Both the position numbers and the translations under genes were made by a program. DNA of 64,000 nt, taken from NCBI RefSeq assembly GCF_022376835.1, contig NZ_CP084606.1:2412501-2476500 (forward strand), written 5' to 3'. The stretch's first letter is position 1. Each line of letters opens with the position of its first letter. The notes below the pieces were generated by a model that did no database searches, was not told the origin of the DNA, and saw nothing but the letters and a program-made list of their open reading frames with translations. Source of the stretch: Brucepastera parasyntrophica (lineage in GTDB: Bacteria; Spirochaetota; Spirochaetia; Treponematales; Treponemataceae). Positions 45,714 through 56,422 of this stretch are shown one piece after another.

Positions 45714-47387
45714 CTAGACTTCCGTCTTGTTTCTGCTGTCGCTTTCGCGGATGGCGACCCGCCTGATTTTCCCGCTGATAGTCTTTGGAAGTTCGTCCAC
45801 AAATTCAACTACACGGGGATACTTGTATGAAGCCGTTGCCTCTTTTACATGCTGCTGTATTTCCCTGCGCAGTTCCCTGCTGGGCGCATAACCCTGTACA
45901 AGAACAATAGTGGCTTTGACAATCTGGTTGCGGTTTTTATCGGCGATCCCGGTAACAGCGCACTCAAGCACCGAAGGGTGCGTCAGAATAGTACTCTCAA
46001 CTTCAAACGGGCTGATTCTGTATCCGGAACTTTTTATAAGATCATCATTTCTGCCAACAAACCAGAAGAAGCCTTCCTTGTCCCGGCTCGCGGTATCTCC
46101 GGTATGATACAGACCTCCTTCGAACGCTTCTTCGGTAAGGGCGGGATCATGGTAATATCCCGCGAACATTCCGAATGGTTTTCCCTTTTCGAGCCGGATA
46201 ACAATTTCGCCGACCTCATCCGTGTCACAGGAAGTTCCGTCAGGACGGATAATATCAATATCATATCCGGGGGCAGGCTTTCCCATTGAACCCGGTTTTG
46301 GGTCCATCCAGGGAAAGTTCCCGATGGTCAGGGTCAGTTCGGTCTGTCCGTAGCCTTCGCGCAGGCTGAGCCCGGTCATTTCAAAGAATTTATTATATAC
46401 TTCGGGGTTCAGGGCTTCTCCCGCGGTGGTACAGTATTCAAGTTTTGACAAATCATATTTTGTCAGGTCCTGTTTTATGAGATACCGGTACACAGTCGGA
46501 GGGGCGCAGAATGAAGTGACCCCGAATTCGGAAATTTTTTCAAGCAGTTTCCCGGGAACAAAGGAATCCATGTCATAGGCAAAAACCGCGCAGCCGGAAA
46601 TCCACTGTCCGTAAATTTTCCCCCAGACCGCCTTTGCCCATCCGGTTTCGGCTATAGTCAAGTGCAGTCCGCCGTCCCTGACATTCTGCCAGTACTTTGC
46701 CGTAACTATATGGCCCAGCGGATAGGTAAAATCATGCTGTACCATTTTCGGCTCGCCTGAAGTTCCCGAAGTGAAGTACAAAAGCATAATATCCTTATTG
46801 CCCGCGGAGTCTTTTCCTTCGGGCCGGGTAAATTCGTCTGAGAGCGTATCAAATACCGAATGAAAGGACTGCCATCCCGGGCGGTCCCTGCCGACGGTTA
46901 CCAGCGTTTTTACCGTAGGAGAAGCGGGCAGGGAAGCTTCAATCTGTTCCTGCAGAACAGGATCATCAATTGAAACAATCATTGAAATTCCTGCCGCGTT
47001 ATTCCTGTATTCAAGGTCTTTCCGTAAAAGCATATTGGTAGCCGGAACGGCGACCGCTCCTATTTTATGAAGCGCGAGAATAAAAAACCAGAATTCATAC
47101 CGGCGCCGGAGAATCAGCATAACCGAGTCTCCTTTTTTTACGCCGAAAGAACGCAGATAATTGGCAGTTCTGTTTACGGCTTCCGAAAGCGCCGCAAAGG
47201 TAAAAACCCTGGAGGCGCCGGAGTCATCGCACCAGACAAGCGCCTGCCGGTCCGGTTCTTCGGCCGCGTACCGGTCCACTATATCGTAGGCGAAGTTAAA
47301 GTTCTCGGGAATCCGGATCTTGAACTGTTCCTTCATCTCCTCATAAGAATTATAGTCATGTCCAATAAAATCATAAACTTGCATCAT
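45714..47387 (-). CDS. AMP-forming acyl-CoA synthetase (medium-chain type)
   Basis: 557 residues from the ATG with GGGGAA at 5 nt. Motifs: LLYFTSGTSGEPKM (P-loop), GYGQTELTLT, YHTGD, SGYRISPFEVES, PKTISGKIRR with the catalytic Lys. The family activates carboxylic acids to acyl-AMP and then the CoA thioester; the sequence resembles the MACS/butyryl-type branch more than acetyl-CoA synthetase. The substrate cannot be read from the sequence. The frame extends 39 codons upstream but without family similarity. No operon partner is evident. Confidence 0.9.
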   Translation of the reverse strand: MMQVYDFIGHDYNSYEEMKEQFKIRIPENFNFAYDIVDRYAAEEPDRQALVWCDDSGASRVFTFAALSEAVNRTANYLRSFGVKKGDSVMLILRRRYEFWFFILALHKIGAVAVPATNMLLRKDLEYRNNAAGISMIVSIDDPVLQEQIEASLPASPTVKTLVTVGRDRPGWQSFHSVFDTLSDEFTRPEGKDSAGNKDIMLLYFTSGTSGEPKMVQHDFTYPLGHIVTAKYWQNVRDGGLHLTIAETGWAKAVWGKIYGQWISGCAVFAYDMDSFVPGKLLEKISEFGVTSFCAPPTVYRYLIKQDLTKYDLSKLEYCTTAGEALNPEVYNKFFEMTGLSLREGYGQTELTLTIGNFPWMDPKPGSMGKPAPGYDIDIIRPDGTSCDTDEVGEIVIRLEKGKPFGMFAGYYHDPALTEEAFEGGLYHTGDTASRDKEGFFWFVGRNDDLIKSSGYRISPFEVESTILTHPSVLECAVTGIADKNRNQIVKATIVLVQGYAPSRELRREIQQHVKEATASYKYPRVVEFVDELPKTISGKIRRVAIRESDSRNKTEV

Positions 47388-47640
47388 TGTTTCCCCTGCA
47401 GTATTTCTAATACATCTTTTCATAATGCCAAATACAGAATAACTGTATTTTTTATTCTGATAATTCGCTATATATTGATTAAATGTTATGACATTTTTTG
47501 TCAATGCGTCAAAGTTTAAATCTGTTACAATTTAACAAAGTCAAATATTACGGGATTCTGCAACCGGAGCAAAAAAAATGTGTCATAATATAATGGAGGT
47601 CTAGGCAGGTATTTTTCAGTCAGCCGGCCCGGATTTTTAT

Positions 47641-48180
47641 TTATCTGTAATGAACAGTGTTATTCATCGGCCCGGACTTGGGAATAGTTTCTCCGAAGAA
47701 GAACATATAAAATGAGGTTTCGCCTCCGCTTCTCTCAAATTTGATTTGTATTTCAGCATATTCGGCAGGAAGGGTGTTGTCATTTCTTGTCCAGTAGTAC
47801 AGATTATTTTTTTCATCAAACGCATGGCTTCCGTACACCTTATCATTTTCCTTAAGCAGATTCTCAAACTCACTGTCAATTTTTTTCTGGGTCGCGGCGT
47901 CCGCGCCCGCCGCTCTGATAGCTAAATAATATCCGTATAAACCGGTCTCATCATCTATATAAAAAACCATGAGCTGATTGTTCTGGCGAAGAAAATAACT
48001 GTCTCCGTCTCCCTGCGGCAGGATTTCTTCCCCGAGAATGCCTTCGATTTCGTTCCGGGTCATTCCCATTATAAGTCCGTCAGATGTGTCTGACGGGGTC
48101 TCTGCCTGCTTTACAAGCACTATTCCGATCAGTGCTATTACCGCAATTACTATTGCAAATAGTATGCCGACTTTTTTCAT
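47641..48180 (-). CDS. Membrane-anchored protein of unknown function
   Basis: 179 residues from the second ATG, which has AGAGAGG at 8 nt. N-terminal helix (VGILFAIVIAVIALIGIVLV), then an exported domain starting with a SmpA/BamE-like motif (GLIMGMTRNEIEGILGE), a pattern seen in several lipoprotein-like domains. No Cys lipobox. The rest is beta-rich. Function unknown. Confidence 0.7.
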   Translation of the reverse strand: MKKVGILFAIVIAVIALIGIVLVKQAETPSDTSDGLIMGMTRNEIEGILGEEILPQGDGDSYFLRQNNQLMVFYIDDETGLYGYYLAIRAAGADAATQKKIDSEFENLLKENDKVYGSHAFDEKNNLYYWTRNDNTLPAEYAEIQIKFERSGGETSFYMFFFGETIPKSGPMNNTVHYR

Positions 48181-48256
48181 GAACATATCCTCTCTGAACC
48201 GGAACGCAGCTGATTACCCTGTCTTAAGGCCTTCCAAGCGTCCGGCATTATTCTGA

Positions 48257-49372
48257 TCATTCCTTAATCAGCTCATATTTTCTCGTACCGATCCCGAGCT
48301 GTTCAGCATGATCGAGACAGGCCGACCAGTCGGTATCCGGATGTATGTGTCCGAATTTTTCACCGGCGCCGCCGGCAAAACCCTTGTCGGTCAGCGCGGT
48401 GCCGTTAAGAGCCGGCGCCGCGTTTACCGCATCCACGCAGGCCTGGTCAAGCGCGACAGGATCCAGCCCTGCAAAGATTCCAATATCGGGAACAATGGGC
48501 GCGTCATTGCTGGTCCAGCAGTCACAGTTTGGCGAAACGTTCATAACAAAATTAATATGAAAGGAAGGCCGCTCATGCAGGATCGCTTCCGCATACTCGG
48601 CAATCCGTTCGCTGCAAATTTTACTTGCGGAGCCCGGCATATTCCGGGCCGCATTAAACCTGCATACTGCGACACACTGGCTGCAGCCGACACACAGGGA
48701 ATGATCGATCACGGCCTTGTGTTTTGCATCGAGACATATAGCCATGGACTGACAGTTTTTGACACAGGAACCGCAGCCCGTACAGGCGTCCCGGTCAATG
48801 ACCGGATGGGAAACCTCATGCAGAAAACGTTTCCCTCCGCGGCTTGCGCATCCCATTCCGAGATTTTTCAGGGCGCCGCCGAAGCCGGTAAGCTCATGGC
48901 CCTTGAAATGGTTAATTGAAATTACGGCGTCCGCTTCGGCCACAGCGCTTCCGATCATTGCCGTAGTGCAGTGGCTTCCTCCGGTGACAGTCATTTCCAC
49001 AAAATCGTTTCCCTTCAGTCCGTCCGCAATAATAATGTCGCAGCCGGTCGAGTCGCGCGAAAACCCGTTTTCGAGAGCGGCCCTGATATGATCATAGGCA
49101 TTGTGACGCCGCCCGGAATACAGGGTGTTGGAATCCGTCAGAAAAGGCAGTCCACCCATTTCACGTACGAGGCCCGTAATTGTTCCGACATAGGGAGGCC
49201 TGATATAGGCAAGATTTCCCGGTTCGCCCAAATGGATTTTAAACGCAGTATATTTGCCCTTCAGATCAAGCGAAACAAGTCCCGCCATGCGCAAAAGCCT
49301 TTCCAGCTTTGCCAGAATGTTAACCTCCGGCGTTGTCCTCATATCTGTCCAGTACACCTTTGATCCTGCCAT
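48257..49372 (-). CDS. DUF362 / 4Fe-4S ferredoxin-domain protein
   Basis: 371 residues. The N-terminal and C-terminal parts form a DUF362 domain (SKVYWTDMRTTPEVNILAKL..., INHFKGHELTGFGGALKNLG), split by two ferredoxin motifs CTGCGSCVKNC and CVGCSQCVAVC near residues 195-235. Proteins of this kind are common in anaerobes and are thought to be cytoplasmic redox proteins; the reaction is unknown. The Cys spacing supports two [4Fe-4S] clusters. It is divergent from the toxin-antitoxin pair to the right. Confidence 0.88.
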   Translation of the reverse strand: MAGSKVYWTDMRTTPEVNILAKLERLLRMAGLVSLDLKGKYTAFKIHLGEPGNLAYIRPPYVGTITGLVREMGGLPFLTDSNTLYSGRRHNAYDHIRAALENGFSRDSTGCDIIIADGLKGNDFVEMTVTGGSHCTTAMIGSAVAEADAVISINHFKGHELTGFGGALKNLGMGCASRGGKRFLHEVSHPVIDRDACTGCGSCVKNCQSMAICLDAKHKAVIDHSLCVGCSQCVAVCRFNAARNMPGSASKICSERIAEYAEAILHERPSFHINFVMNVSPNCDCWTSNDAPIVPDIGIFAGLDPVALDQACVDAVNAAPALNGTALTDKGFAGGAGEKFGHIHPDTDWSACLDHAEQLGIGTRKYELIKE

Positions 49373-49566
49373 TCCTTCCTCCTTTTGCCAGAATTCAAGT
49401 ATAGCACATATCAGACTGCAGCTCCAGTTCTTTTTACTGAATATCCTGTTGTCTCTCCGCCGTCCATCCGGCGGTTTTGAATTTCCCCGTTTTCCGTATA
49501 TCTTTTGTTGGTGTATAAAATGTACAATTTATGTGTATGCAGATTATTCGATGTGTATATTTTTGT

Positions 49567-49610
49567 GTTTTTATGTGTATAAGTGATTTTCATACTATAC
49601 ACATAAAAAC
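49567..49610. promoter_or_regulatory. 15-bp inverted repeat in a GTGTAT-rich region
   Basis: GTTTTTATGTGTATA (49567) and its exact reverse complement (49596) are separated by 14 bp. GTGTAT and close variants recur several times between 49510 and 49755, up to the vapB start. This suggests a multi-site operator for the VapBC complex, or a terminator for leftward or rightward transcription (T5 follows on the right). Confidence 0.5.
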
Positions 49611-49763
49611 CGTTTTTCAGGTGTATACCTTCTGTATAAATATAAAACCGGATTGTACCGGCATATAAAAAGAGCGTCCTGTACCTTGCCGGGATCCGGA
49701 AAAAAGATTGACAGCGGGTTGTTTGTGTATAATAATTACCAAAAATGTGTATGGGGGCATGTT

Positions 49764-49958
49764 GTGAGAACAAATATTGATCTTGATGAAAAGATTCTGA
49801 AAGAGGCAATGAGTATCAGCGGGCTTAATACAAAAAAGGCGGTAGTTAATATGGCCCTGGAGGAATATGTCCGGGCAAGCACCAGAAAGGAAATGCTTAA
49901 CTTTAAAGGCAAAAATATCTGGGAAGGCGCCCCGTCGGAAAAAAGGACAAAGCGGTGA
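49764..49958 (+). CDS. VapB-type antitoxin
   Basis: 64 residues from the GTG preceded by GGGGG at 6 nt. RTNIDLDEKILKEAMSISGL, then KKAVVNMALEEYV, is the standard ribbon-helix-helix-like VapB pattern (family VapB_antitoxin), with a basic C-terminal tail that would wrap the toxin. It overlaps the toxin gene by 4 bp (GTGA), the usual arrangement. It should bind the GTGTAT-rich DNA upstream for autoregulation (inference). Confidence 0.82.
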   Translation: MRTNIDLDEKILKEAMSISGLNTKKAVVNMALEEYVRASTRKEMLNFKGKNIWEGAPSEKRTKR

Positions 49959-50355
49959 AAAAAATTCTGGTTGACACCTCGATATGGGCCGATTTTTTAA
50001 CGCTAAAAAATCGGAAGAATCCGGCAGGTTGCAAATGCTTATAGAAAAAAATTATGATTTATATATCTGTCCGGGCATTTATCAGGAAATACTTCAGGGT
50101 ATCCGCGATGACACTGTATTCGGAGAAATTAAAAATATTCTGATGAGTTTTCCAACGGCGCAGGCAGGAACAATGGAAGCTTCAGACTGCGCCGCCGGAC
50201 TTTACCGGACGCTGAGAAAAAAGAACATCATCATTAAGAATCCCCTGACATGCCTGACAGCAGCCTATGCTATCCTTGATGACATGTATCTGTTTCACAG
50301 GAACCGTGATTTTCTTGATATCGCTTCGGCCGGAAAACTGAAACTGTTCAAATAG
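49955..50355 (+). pseudogene. VapC-type PIN toxin, frameshifted, with altered active site
   Basis: KKILVDTSIWADF opens the PIN domain (first Asp), then a T6 run at ~49994 shifts the frame, and FNAKKSEESGRLQM...LYICPGIYQEIL continues to 50355. Repaired length ~133, normal for VapC. The third acidic position, normally Asp in xxDxxIAAYA, reads Thr (LTCLTAAYA) and the DRDF-type motif reads NRDF. PIN ribonucleases need these acids for metal binding, so the toxin may be inactive even without the frameshift. Confidence 0.75.
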
Positions 50356-50418
50356 TAAATGCTATTCATAAATGAATGTAACAGAAGTTATTATTCTATT
50401 CTGATATAAGTGAACAGC

Positions 50419-50440
50419 GCCGCCTCGCCGGAGAGGCGGC
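50419..50440. terminator. Hairpin between convergent vapC and amidohydrolase genes
   Basis: GCCGCCTC pairs with GAGGCGGC over a 6-nt loop. No strong T-run on either strand, so bidirectional termination is probable but not certain. Confidence 0.5.
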
Positions 50441-50445
50441 CTTAA

Positions 50446-52112
50446 TCATTCTTTGGTATACAGGACAACATCATCTTTTATGGTTTCCAGCACTTCTATA
50501 TCCCTGATGTTCATTGGGTCCGTTTTCAGGGGATTGCCGGACAGGATGACAAAGTCTGCCTTCTTTCCTTTTTCGATAGTCCCCTTGCTGGATTCTTCAT
50601 TGTTCTGGTAGGCGGCGTTCACGGTAACTGCTTTTAACGCGTTCAGTATATCAATTTTCTGATATTCGCCCAGCTGGACTCCGCTTCTGGTTATTCTGTT
50701 TACCCCGCACCAGACGCTTTCGAGGTTGTTCGGCCGGATGACCGGCGCGTCCTCATGATAGGTAAAAGGCAGGCTGTTATCCAGGGCGGACCGGGACGCG
50801 CTGATTTCCGACGCCCTGTCCCAGCCGAGATTTTTCAGATGAACGTCTCCCCAATAATATACATGGGAAACAAAAATGGAAGGAATCATATTTATTGCCG
50901 CCATCTCTGTATACTGGTCCCTCCGCGCTGTTTGGCAATGGATCATTACAGAGCGGTATGTATCGGCCTGGCCGGTTTCGGCAAGAACCTTTTTAAAAGA
51001 ATTGATAAGCTGGTCTGACGCGGCATCTCCGTTGCAGTGCGCCTGCATCTGCATTTTTTCCTGCAGGGCTGTCCCGACAAAATGAACTACTTCTTCATCC
51101 GTGTAAATTGGATAGCCCCGGTAATCGCCGCTGTTTTCATAAGGTTTTGTAAGCCAGGCCGTTTTCCCCTGGGGGAACCGTCCAGAAAAATTTTATATCC
51201 GCCTATTTTAAATCGGTTTGTATAGGAACCGATCAGATTTTTGTTTTCATCTGCGATATGCTTGGCGTTCTTTAAATCCACAAAACCGATTACATCAACC
51301 TTGAGCCTGTTCTGTCCAGCCATAGTGTTAAGGACGCCGAATTCCATGTCGCCCATTAACGCTTCCTGGACTGTGGTTGTTCCGTAGCTCAGATAAATAT
51401 CCGAGGCCTTGTCCACCAGTTTAATCATTTCATCCATCGCGGGCGGTTTGACAGCCGCCATGGAATAATTCATAAATGCTTTTTCTTCCAGATATCCCGT
51501 AGGGTTTCCGGTATCATCGCGGGCAATTATTCCGCCCTCTACATCAGGAGTATCCTTGTTGATTCCCATCAGTTCCAGGGCTTTTGAATTGACCACGCCC
51601 ATATGACCGGACGCATGAGCAATAATAATCGGGTAATCTGTTGAGGCCTTGTCCAGGACTGTTTTATCCGGATGTTTTTTTTCATCAAGAAAATTATGGT
51701 CATAACCCGAGCCGGTTATAACGGTTCCCGGTTCGGGTTTTATTTCATCTATATATTTTTTTATCAACTGTACAATATCATCAAAGTTTTTCGCGCTGCT
51801 TAAGTCAACGGAAGAAAGGCTTTGGGCAAACTGGATAAGATGGCTGTGGGCGTCTATGAATCCGGGCATAAGGGTTTTTCCCTTCAGATCGACCAGCCGG
51901 ACATTTTTGTTTTTCGTCTTCAATAATTCTGCCGAAGTCCCGACACTGGTAATAACACCGTTTTCGACCCTGACCGCTTCCGCATACAAAGGTTCTGACA
52001 TTGTGAGTATATCGCCGTTGTAATAAATTGAAACACCGGTGTCTGAGTTTTTACACCCGCAAAGGCAGACCGCAGCTAGTACCAACCCACAGAACAGTAT
52101 GTTTTTTTTCAT
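50446..52112 (-). pseudogene. Amidohydrolase (YtcJ-type) lipoprotein, frameshifted
   Basis: The N-terminal lipobox LCGC follows a signal peptide (NILFCGLVLAAVCLCGC). The metal-dependent hydrolase domain has GFIDAHSH near residue 85, the family 3 amidohydrolase pattern, and IFLDGSP. A C5 run at ~51174 breaks the frame; PQGKTAWLTKPYENSG... and QMQAHCNGDAASDQ restore the family sequence down to ADFVILSGNPL. Repaired length ~550. Likely a periplasmic or surface amidase of unknown substrate. One base restores the entire gene, so an error is likely. Confidence 0.82.
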
Positions 52113-52414
52113 TTCTCCTCCTTGATTCCTGAAGCAAAAATATATATACCATTTTTAAAATAAACAAATTTTTCAGCAGAGCCCAGCATGCACGCATGGA
52201 AACCGGACAGAAGACCGGTTAGCAGCATATTCTGTTCTGCCGTAAGCGGATATTTCTGTTTATATCCATATAACATAAACCGCCTGATAAAAACATTCTG
52301 TAATTTTTTATGGAAAGAAGCAAAAGGCCGCCGGGATACCGAAAGGAACTGTTCAATATTCCGGCTGTGATTTCAGGAGTGCTGGCTGCCGGAAATACTG
52401 TCAAGTTCTTCCGG
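52113..52414. other. Intergenic region
   Basis: Divided between the amidohydrolase 5' end (purine-rich ribosome site at ~52116) and the hemerythrin 3' end. Contains a small hairpin AACCGG...CCGGTT near 52200. No gene recognised. Confidence 0.4.
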
Positions 52415-52828
52415 TTATGGTTTCTGGGTCTTGATATACTCGGCCCAGGCCTGATCGGAACCCGCAATATGGTTTATCAGCCATTTTCCGAGGAAGAGGT
52501 AAAAATGCATGCGTTTTTGGCGGTCGGTATCGGAAAGTGTCTTGATCTGGTTTTGGACCTCTGATATAAAGGCTTCGTGCTGTTTTTTGTGTGCTTCATA
52601 GTCGGGGTAGTGATACTGCTTCATCAGTTCTTCTTCTTCCCCAAAGTGATACAGCGTATAGTCGGTCAGCTTTTTCAGATCCTTTGAAATCCTGAGCACG
52701 TACTCATCCGGCGGAGATTCTATTGTTTTATGAATATCTTCAATAATAAGAATCAGTTTCTTATGCTGAAGATCCACATCATTAAAGCCTGTTGCCAAAG
52801 CATCATCCCAAACAAATACATTGTCCAT
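52415..52828 (-). CDS. Bacteriohemerythrin
   Basis: 137 residues, the normal length. Iron ligands are visible in DLQHKKL, LYHFGEEEELM, HKKQHEAF and WLINHIAGSDQAWAEY. This four-helix protein binds O2 at a di-iron site and occurs free or fused to chemoreceptors in anaerobes and microaerophiles, for O2 sensing, storage or protection. Stand-alone here. Fits an organism that meets oxygen gradients, such as a gut spirochaete. Confidence 0.93.
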   Translation of the reverse strand: MDNVFVWDDALATGFNDVDLQHKKLILIIEDIHKTIESPPDEYVLRISKDLKKLTDYTLYHFGEEEELMKQYHYPDYEAHKKQHEAFISEVQNQIKTLSDTDRQKRMHFYLFLGKWLINHIAGSDQAWAEYIKTQKP

Positions 52829-52939
52829 GTTTCATATTGTATACCACATATTGTTCCGGGGCAAGAGAAAGTTTTTTCGTATATGGCCTGCGGTGTTACA
52901 ATTATTTTTTGCGGCGGCTTTCAGGGCGGCGTATGAAAT

Positions 52940-52985
52940 AAAAAAAAGGCGGCGGAAATGAAGCCTTCTTCAAATCCCGCCGCCT
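52940..52985 (-). terminator. Intrinsic terminator of the PPi-PFK gene
   Basis: GGCGGCGG (52948) pairs with CCGCCGCC (52977), with an inner GAAG/CTTC stem. Read leftward it is followed by T7. Confidence 0.85.
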
Positions 52986-53004
52986 CTTCTCAGGAGTGAA
53001 AAAA

Positions 53005-54795
53005 TTATTTTTTTGTCTTGGCCGCGCTGTTTTTGGGCGCCGCGGGCTTAGCCGCTGTTTTTGCCGGGGCTTTTTTTGCGGCGGTCTGTTTTCCGGGCGC
53101 GTCTTTCGCGGGCGCTTTTTTCGGAACCGCAGCCTTTGGCATTCCCCTTTCGATAATCAGGGTTTTGGTCGGCTGATTACATACTTCGTCCGGGCCGTAA
53201 TACTGGATGGCTCCGGGAACAGTATAGCTGGTTTTAACGGCCCATTCCTCTCTCTTTTTCTCAAAGGTTTTAAAAGGCTTTCCGTCAAGTTCAACCAGAG
53301 CTTTCCGGATTACCGGTTTCTGGGAACCGTGGCGCTGTTCCATATTCATCATCATAGTGAGCGGTATCCCTCCCGCGATCCATTCTTTTGCGGGCGCCGT
53401 CAGGTTACGTACGGAAGAAAGATATCCGGTAAGGCCGTTTACAATGAGGATAAATGCGCTGAACCCCAGCGCGTAACAGTAGTCGGAATCAAAGTTTGAC
53501 GGAAATGCGCAGCGTCCCTCATAGCCGAAAAAGTGGTTATAAGCGCTGAAAGACCCTTTATATTTTCCGCCTTTTTTCATTGCTTTCAGTTTTGCGTCTA
53601 CCAGTGTGATGAGCAGTTTTTCCGTTTCAATCCGGGAAACCTGCACATTTCCGTGGGGGTCGCGGTCCATCAGAAACTGCTTTGCTATGTCCGCGGGCAG
53701 AGTATTGAATGCCGCCGCTGCCGGCTTCGAAAGATTTTTTCCGAGCCAGGCTGACTGGGCGTTAAAATCCGCCAGCTTGTTAAATTCAGCCGCCTTGACC
53801 GCCATAAGATCATTAAGTTCGGCTATCAGTTTTTTCATTTCAGGAACAAATTCCACCAGCCCTTCAGGAATAATAATAACGCCGAAATTTTCATTATTAG
53901 CGGCGCGCCGGGCAATGATATCCGCGATGTAATCGGTTATCTGCCGGAGCGTCATTTTCTTAGCTTCAATTTCTTCGGAGATCAGACAGATGTTCGGCTG
54001 TGTCTGGAGCGCGCATTCAAGCGCGATGTGACTTGCGGACCGGCCCATGACTTTTATAAAGTGCCAGTATTTTTTTGCGCTGTTTGCGTCGCGTTCGATA
54101 TTACCGATAAGCTCGGAATATGTTTTTGTTGCCGTATCGAAACCAAAGGATGTTTCAATCACATTATTTTTCAGGTCCCCGTCGATTGTTTTCGGGATAC
54201 CGATAACCTGGGTTTTCAGATTGCCCGCGACAAAATGCTCGGCCAGAAGGGCCGCGTTTGTGTTTGAATCGTCTCCGCCGATAATTACAACGGCATCGAG
54301 TTTCATTTTTTTAGCCGTTTCGACAGAAGCCGCAATTTGCTGCGGTGTTTCGATTTTTGTACGGCCTGATCCTATTATGTCAAATCCGCCAGTATTGCGG
54401 TACGCATCAATTAACTTATTTGTTATTTCAACATATTTTCCTTCGACAAGTCCGGAAGGCCCGCCGAGAAAACCATACAGCTTCGAAGCCGCGTTTCCTT
54501 TTTTTATTCCGTCAAATAATCCCGCGATAACGTTATGTCCTCCGGGAGCCTGACCGCCGGAAAGAATAACGCCTACCCGCAGCAGCTTGTTTACCGAAGG
54601 ATTTTTTCCCTTCACAAAAGTTACCGAAGGTTTCCCGTACGTGTTCTTAAAGATTTTTTTCAGTTCGTCCTGGTTGGCAATCGACTGGGTCGGTTTTCCC
54701 TCTTCAATTTTAATGTTCGCAAGTTTTTCCGAAAGAATGGCAGGCATTTTCGGCTGATATGTATACCGGGCGGCCTGCAGAGCTGATAGGGTCAT
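53005..54795 (-). CDS. pfp: Pyrophosphate-dependent 6-phosphofructokinase with Lys/Ala/Pro tail
   Basis: 596 residues. [31 protein letters not shown] (Asp typical of PPi users), [12 protein letters not shown] (catalytic loop) and [13 protein letters not shown] mark the long-form PPi-PFK of spirochaetes and plants, which makes fructose-1,6-bisphosphate from fructose-6-phosphate with PPi and works reversibly. AGGAG is 6 nt from the ATG. The last ~45 residues are a low-complexity [20 protein letters not shown] tail like histone H1, absent from the family as I know it. The tail stops before a clean stop codon and terminator, so it is part of the gene. Confidence 0.92.
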   Translation of the reverse strand: MTLSALQAARYTYQPKMPAILSEKLANIKIEEGKPTQSIANQDELKKIFKNTYGKPSVTFVKGKNPSVNKLLRVGVILSGGQAPGGHNVIAGLFDGIKKGNAASKLYGFLGGPSGLVEGKYVEITNKLIDAYRNTGGFDIIGSGRTKIETPQQIAASVETAKKMKLDAVVIIGGDDSNTNAALLAEHFVAGNLKTQVIGIPKTIDGDLKNNVIETSFGFDTATKTYSELIGNIERDANSAKKYWHFIKVMGRSASHIALECALQTQPNICLISEEIEAKKMTLRQITDYIADIIARRAANNENFGVIIIPEGLVEFVPEMKKLIAELNDLMAVKAAEFNKLADFNAQSAWLGKNLSKPAAAAFNTLPADIAKQFLMDRDPHGNVQVSRIETEKLLITLVDAKLKAMKKGGKYKGSFSAYNHFFGYEGRCAFPSNFDSDYCYALGFSAFILIVNGLTGYLSSVRNLTAPAKEWIAGGIPLTMMMNMEQRHGSQKPVIRKALVELDGKPFKTFEKKREEWAVKTSYTVPGAIQYYGPDEVCNQPTKTLIIERGMPKAAVPKKAPAKDAPGKQTAAKKAPAKTAAKPAAPKNSAAKTKK

Positions 54796-54908
54796 AGCTG
54801 TCTCCTGAATGTATAATTGACATATTACAAATTAATATACAAACATGATAACGTAATCGCCACAGTGAATCAAGATTACCATACCGGAAGAACAGGCCGG
54901 TTTGACGT

Positions 54909-56422
54909 TTACATCAGGGGCGCGAACAGTTTGCAGAAATTCCATGACGCGTACCGGAAAATTGAAACATATTTGAAATAGTCTGCGGTAACAGGTTCGG
55001 AAATATTTCTGTCGTCAAAAAACATATCGACACATTTTCGGCAGAATTCCTTTGAATAGAAAAAAGCGTTAAGTTCAAAATGCAGGGAAAAACTTCTGTT
55101 GTCGACATTTGTGGAACCTATCGTTACAATTGTTTCGTCAACGATAAACATTTTTGCGTGTATGAATCCGGGATAAAACCAGAATTTTACACCATAGGCC
55201 TGCAGGTCCCTGATATAGGGCATGGCCGCTTTTTTTACATACCATTTGTCCCAATCGCCCGGAATTACCACCTGAACATCGACGCCTGAAAGAGCGGCAA
55301 TTTTTAACGTGCTGAAAAATACCGTGTCCGGTGTAAAATAGGGTGATTCAATATAGACCGACTTTTTTGCGCGGGAAATTGTGTGGACAAGCGCGTCCCG
55401 TATCACATCGTCTTTCGGCTCGTCCGGCCCGGCTGAAATAAGCTGGACAGGGACGTTCTCTGTTTTGGTCCGGAGCGGAAGATACGAAGCATTATTATCC
55501 GTATTATAGCACTCCAGCTGCTGCTTTGTAGTATCGCTGCCTATTTCCTCCAGAAGTTTCTGGTTCTTTGTGGAAGATGTATACCAGTCGACCAGAAATT
55601 GTTTTTCAAGAAACTGCACTGTAGGACCGGTAACTCTGATATGGGTGTCCCGCCAGTGCCGGTATTTCTGTTTTTGGTCTGCGTTTGCGTATTCATCGCC
55701 GATATTTATTCCACCGAAATAACCGATGCAATGATCTATTACTACTATTTTGCGGTGGTTTCTGTAATTGATTGAAAAAGGATTGATGAGAGAAACCGGA
55801 TAAAAAGTATGGACCATTCCTCCCGCCTTTTTAAGGGGGTAAAGAGAGTCCTGGAAGTAAACAGGGATCCTACATGATCGTACAGCAACCGTATTTTGAC
55901 GCCTTCCTCCGCCTTCTTTGTCAGGATTTCAATCAGCCGTTTTCCGGTCACATCTTTTTTGATAATAAAATATGAAAGAAAAATTGTTTTTTGCGCTTTT
56001 TCAAGTTCGGCAAACAGGGCCTGATATTTTTCTTCCCCGGATTTGAAAAAGAATACGGTGTTATCTTCCTTGAGCGGGCTTTTTCCGTACAGCAGATTCA
56101 GGCGGATAAGGGATGCCCAATCCTTGAAGTATTTGCCGTCATCGGTTTTGAATGCCGCAAAAATTTCTTCCTTTTGTGTGGGCAGGATCGTGCTGTAATA
56201 GCCGTTTACCTGATTGATAGCGTCAACCATGCGTTTATTCCGGGTAAAGAAATTCCCCGAAAAAAGTATATAAAGGAATATTCCGGCGATAGGAATAAAG
56301 GCAATCGCCATAAGCCAGCTGAACCGCCGGGCGGAGTCACCCTGCTCAAAAAATAAAATGAAGATAATGAATACAAAATTGAGAAAATAACCAGCTATTA
56401 AAAGGATCCCGGCTATATTCAT
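54909..56422 (-). pseudogene. cls: Cardiolipin synthase, frameshifted
   Basis: Two N-terminal helices (IAGILLIAGYFLNFVFIIFILFF and FSWLMAIAFIPIAGIFLYILF), then two phospholipase-D domains with HKD motifs: YRNHRKIVVIDHCIGYFGG and FIHAKMFIVDETIVTIGSTN. The frame breaks near 55840 at C5 and A5 runs, between residue ~190 and the first HKD. Repaired length ~505, normal for Cls, which condenses two phosphatidylglycerols in the inner membrane. The ends are intact; the break is likely one base. Confidence 0.85.
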
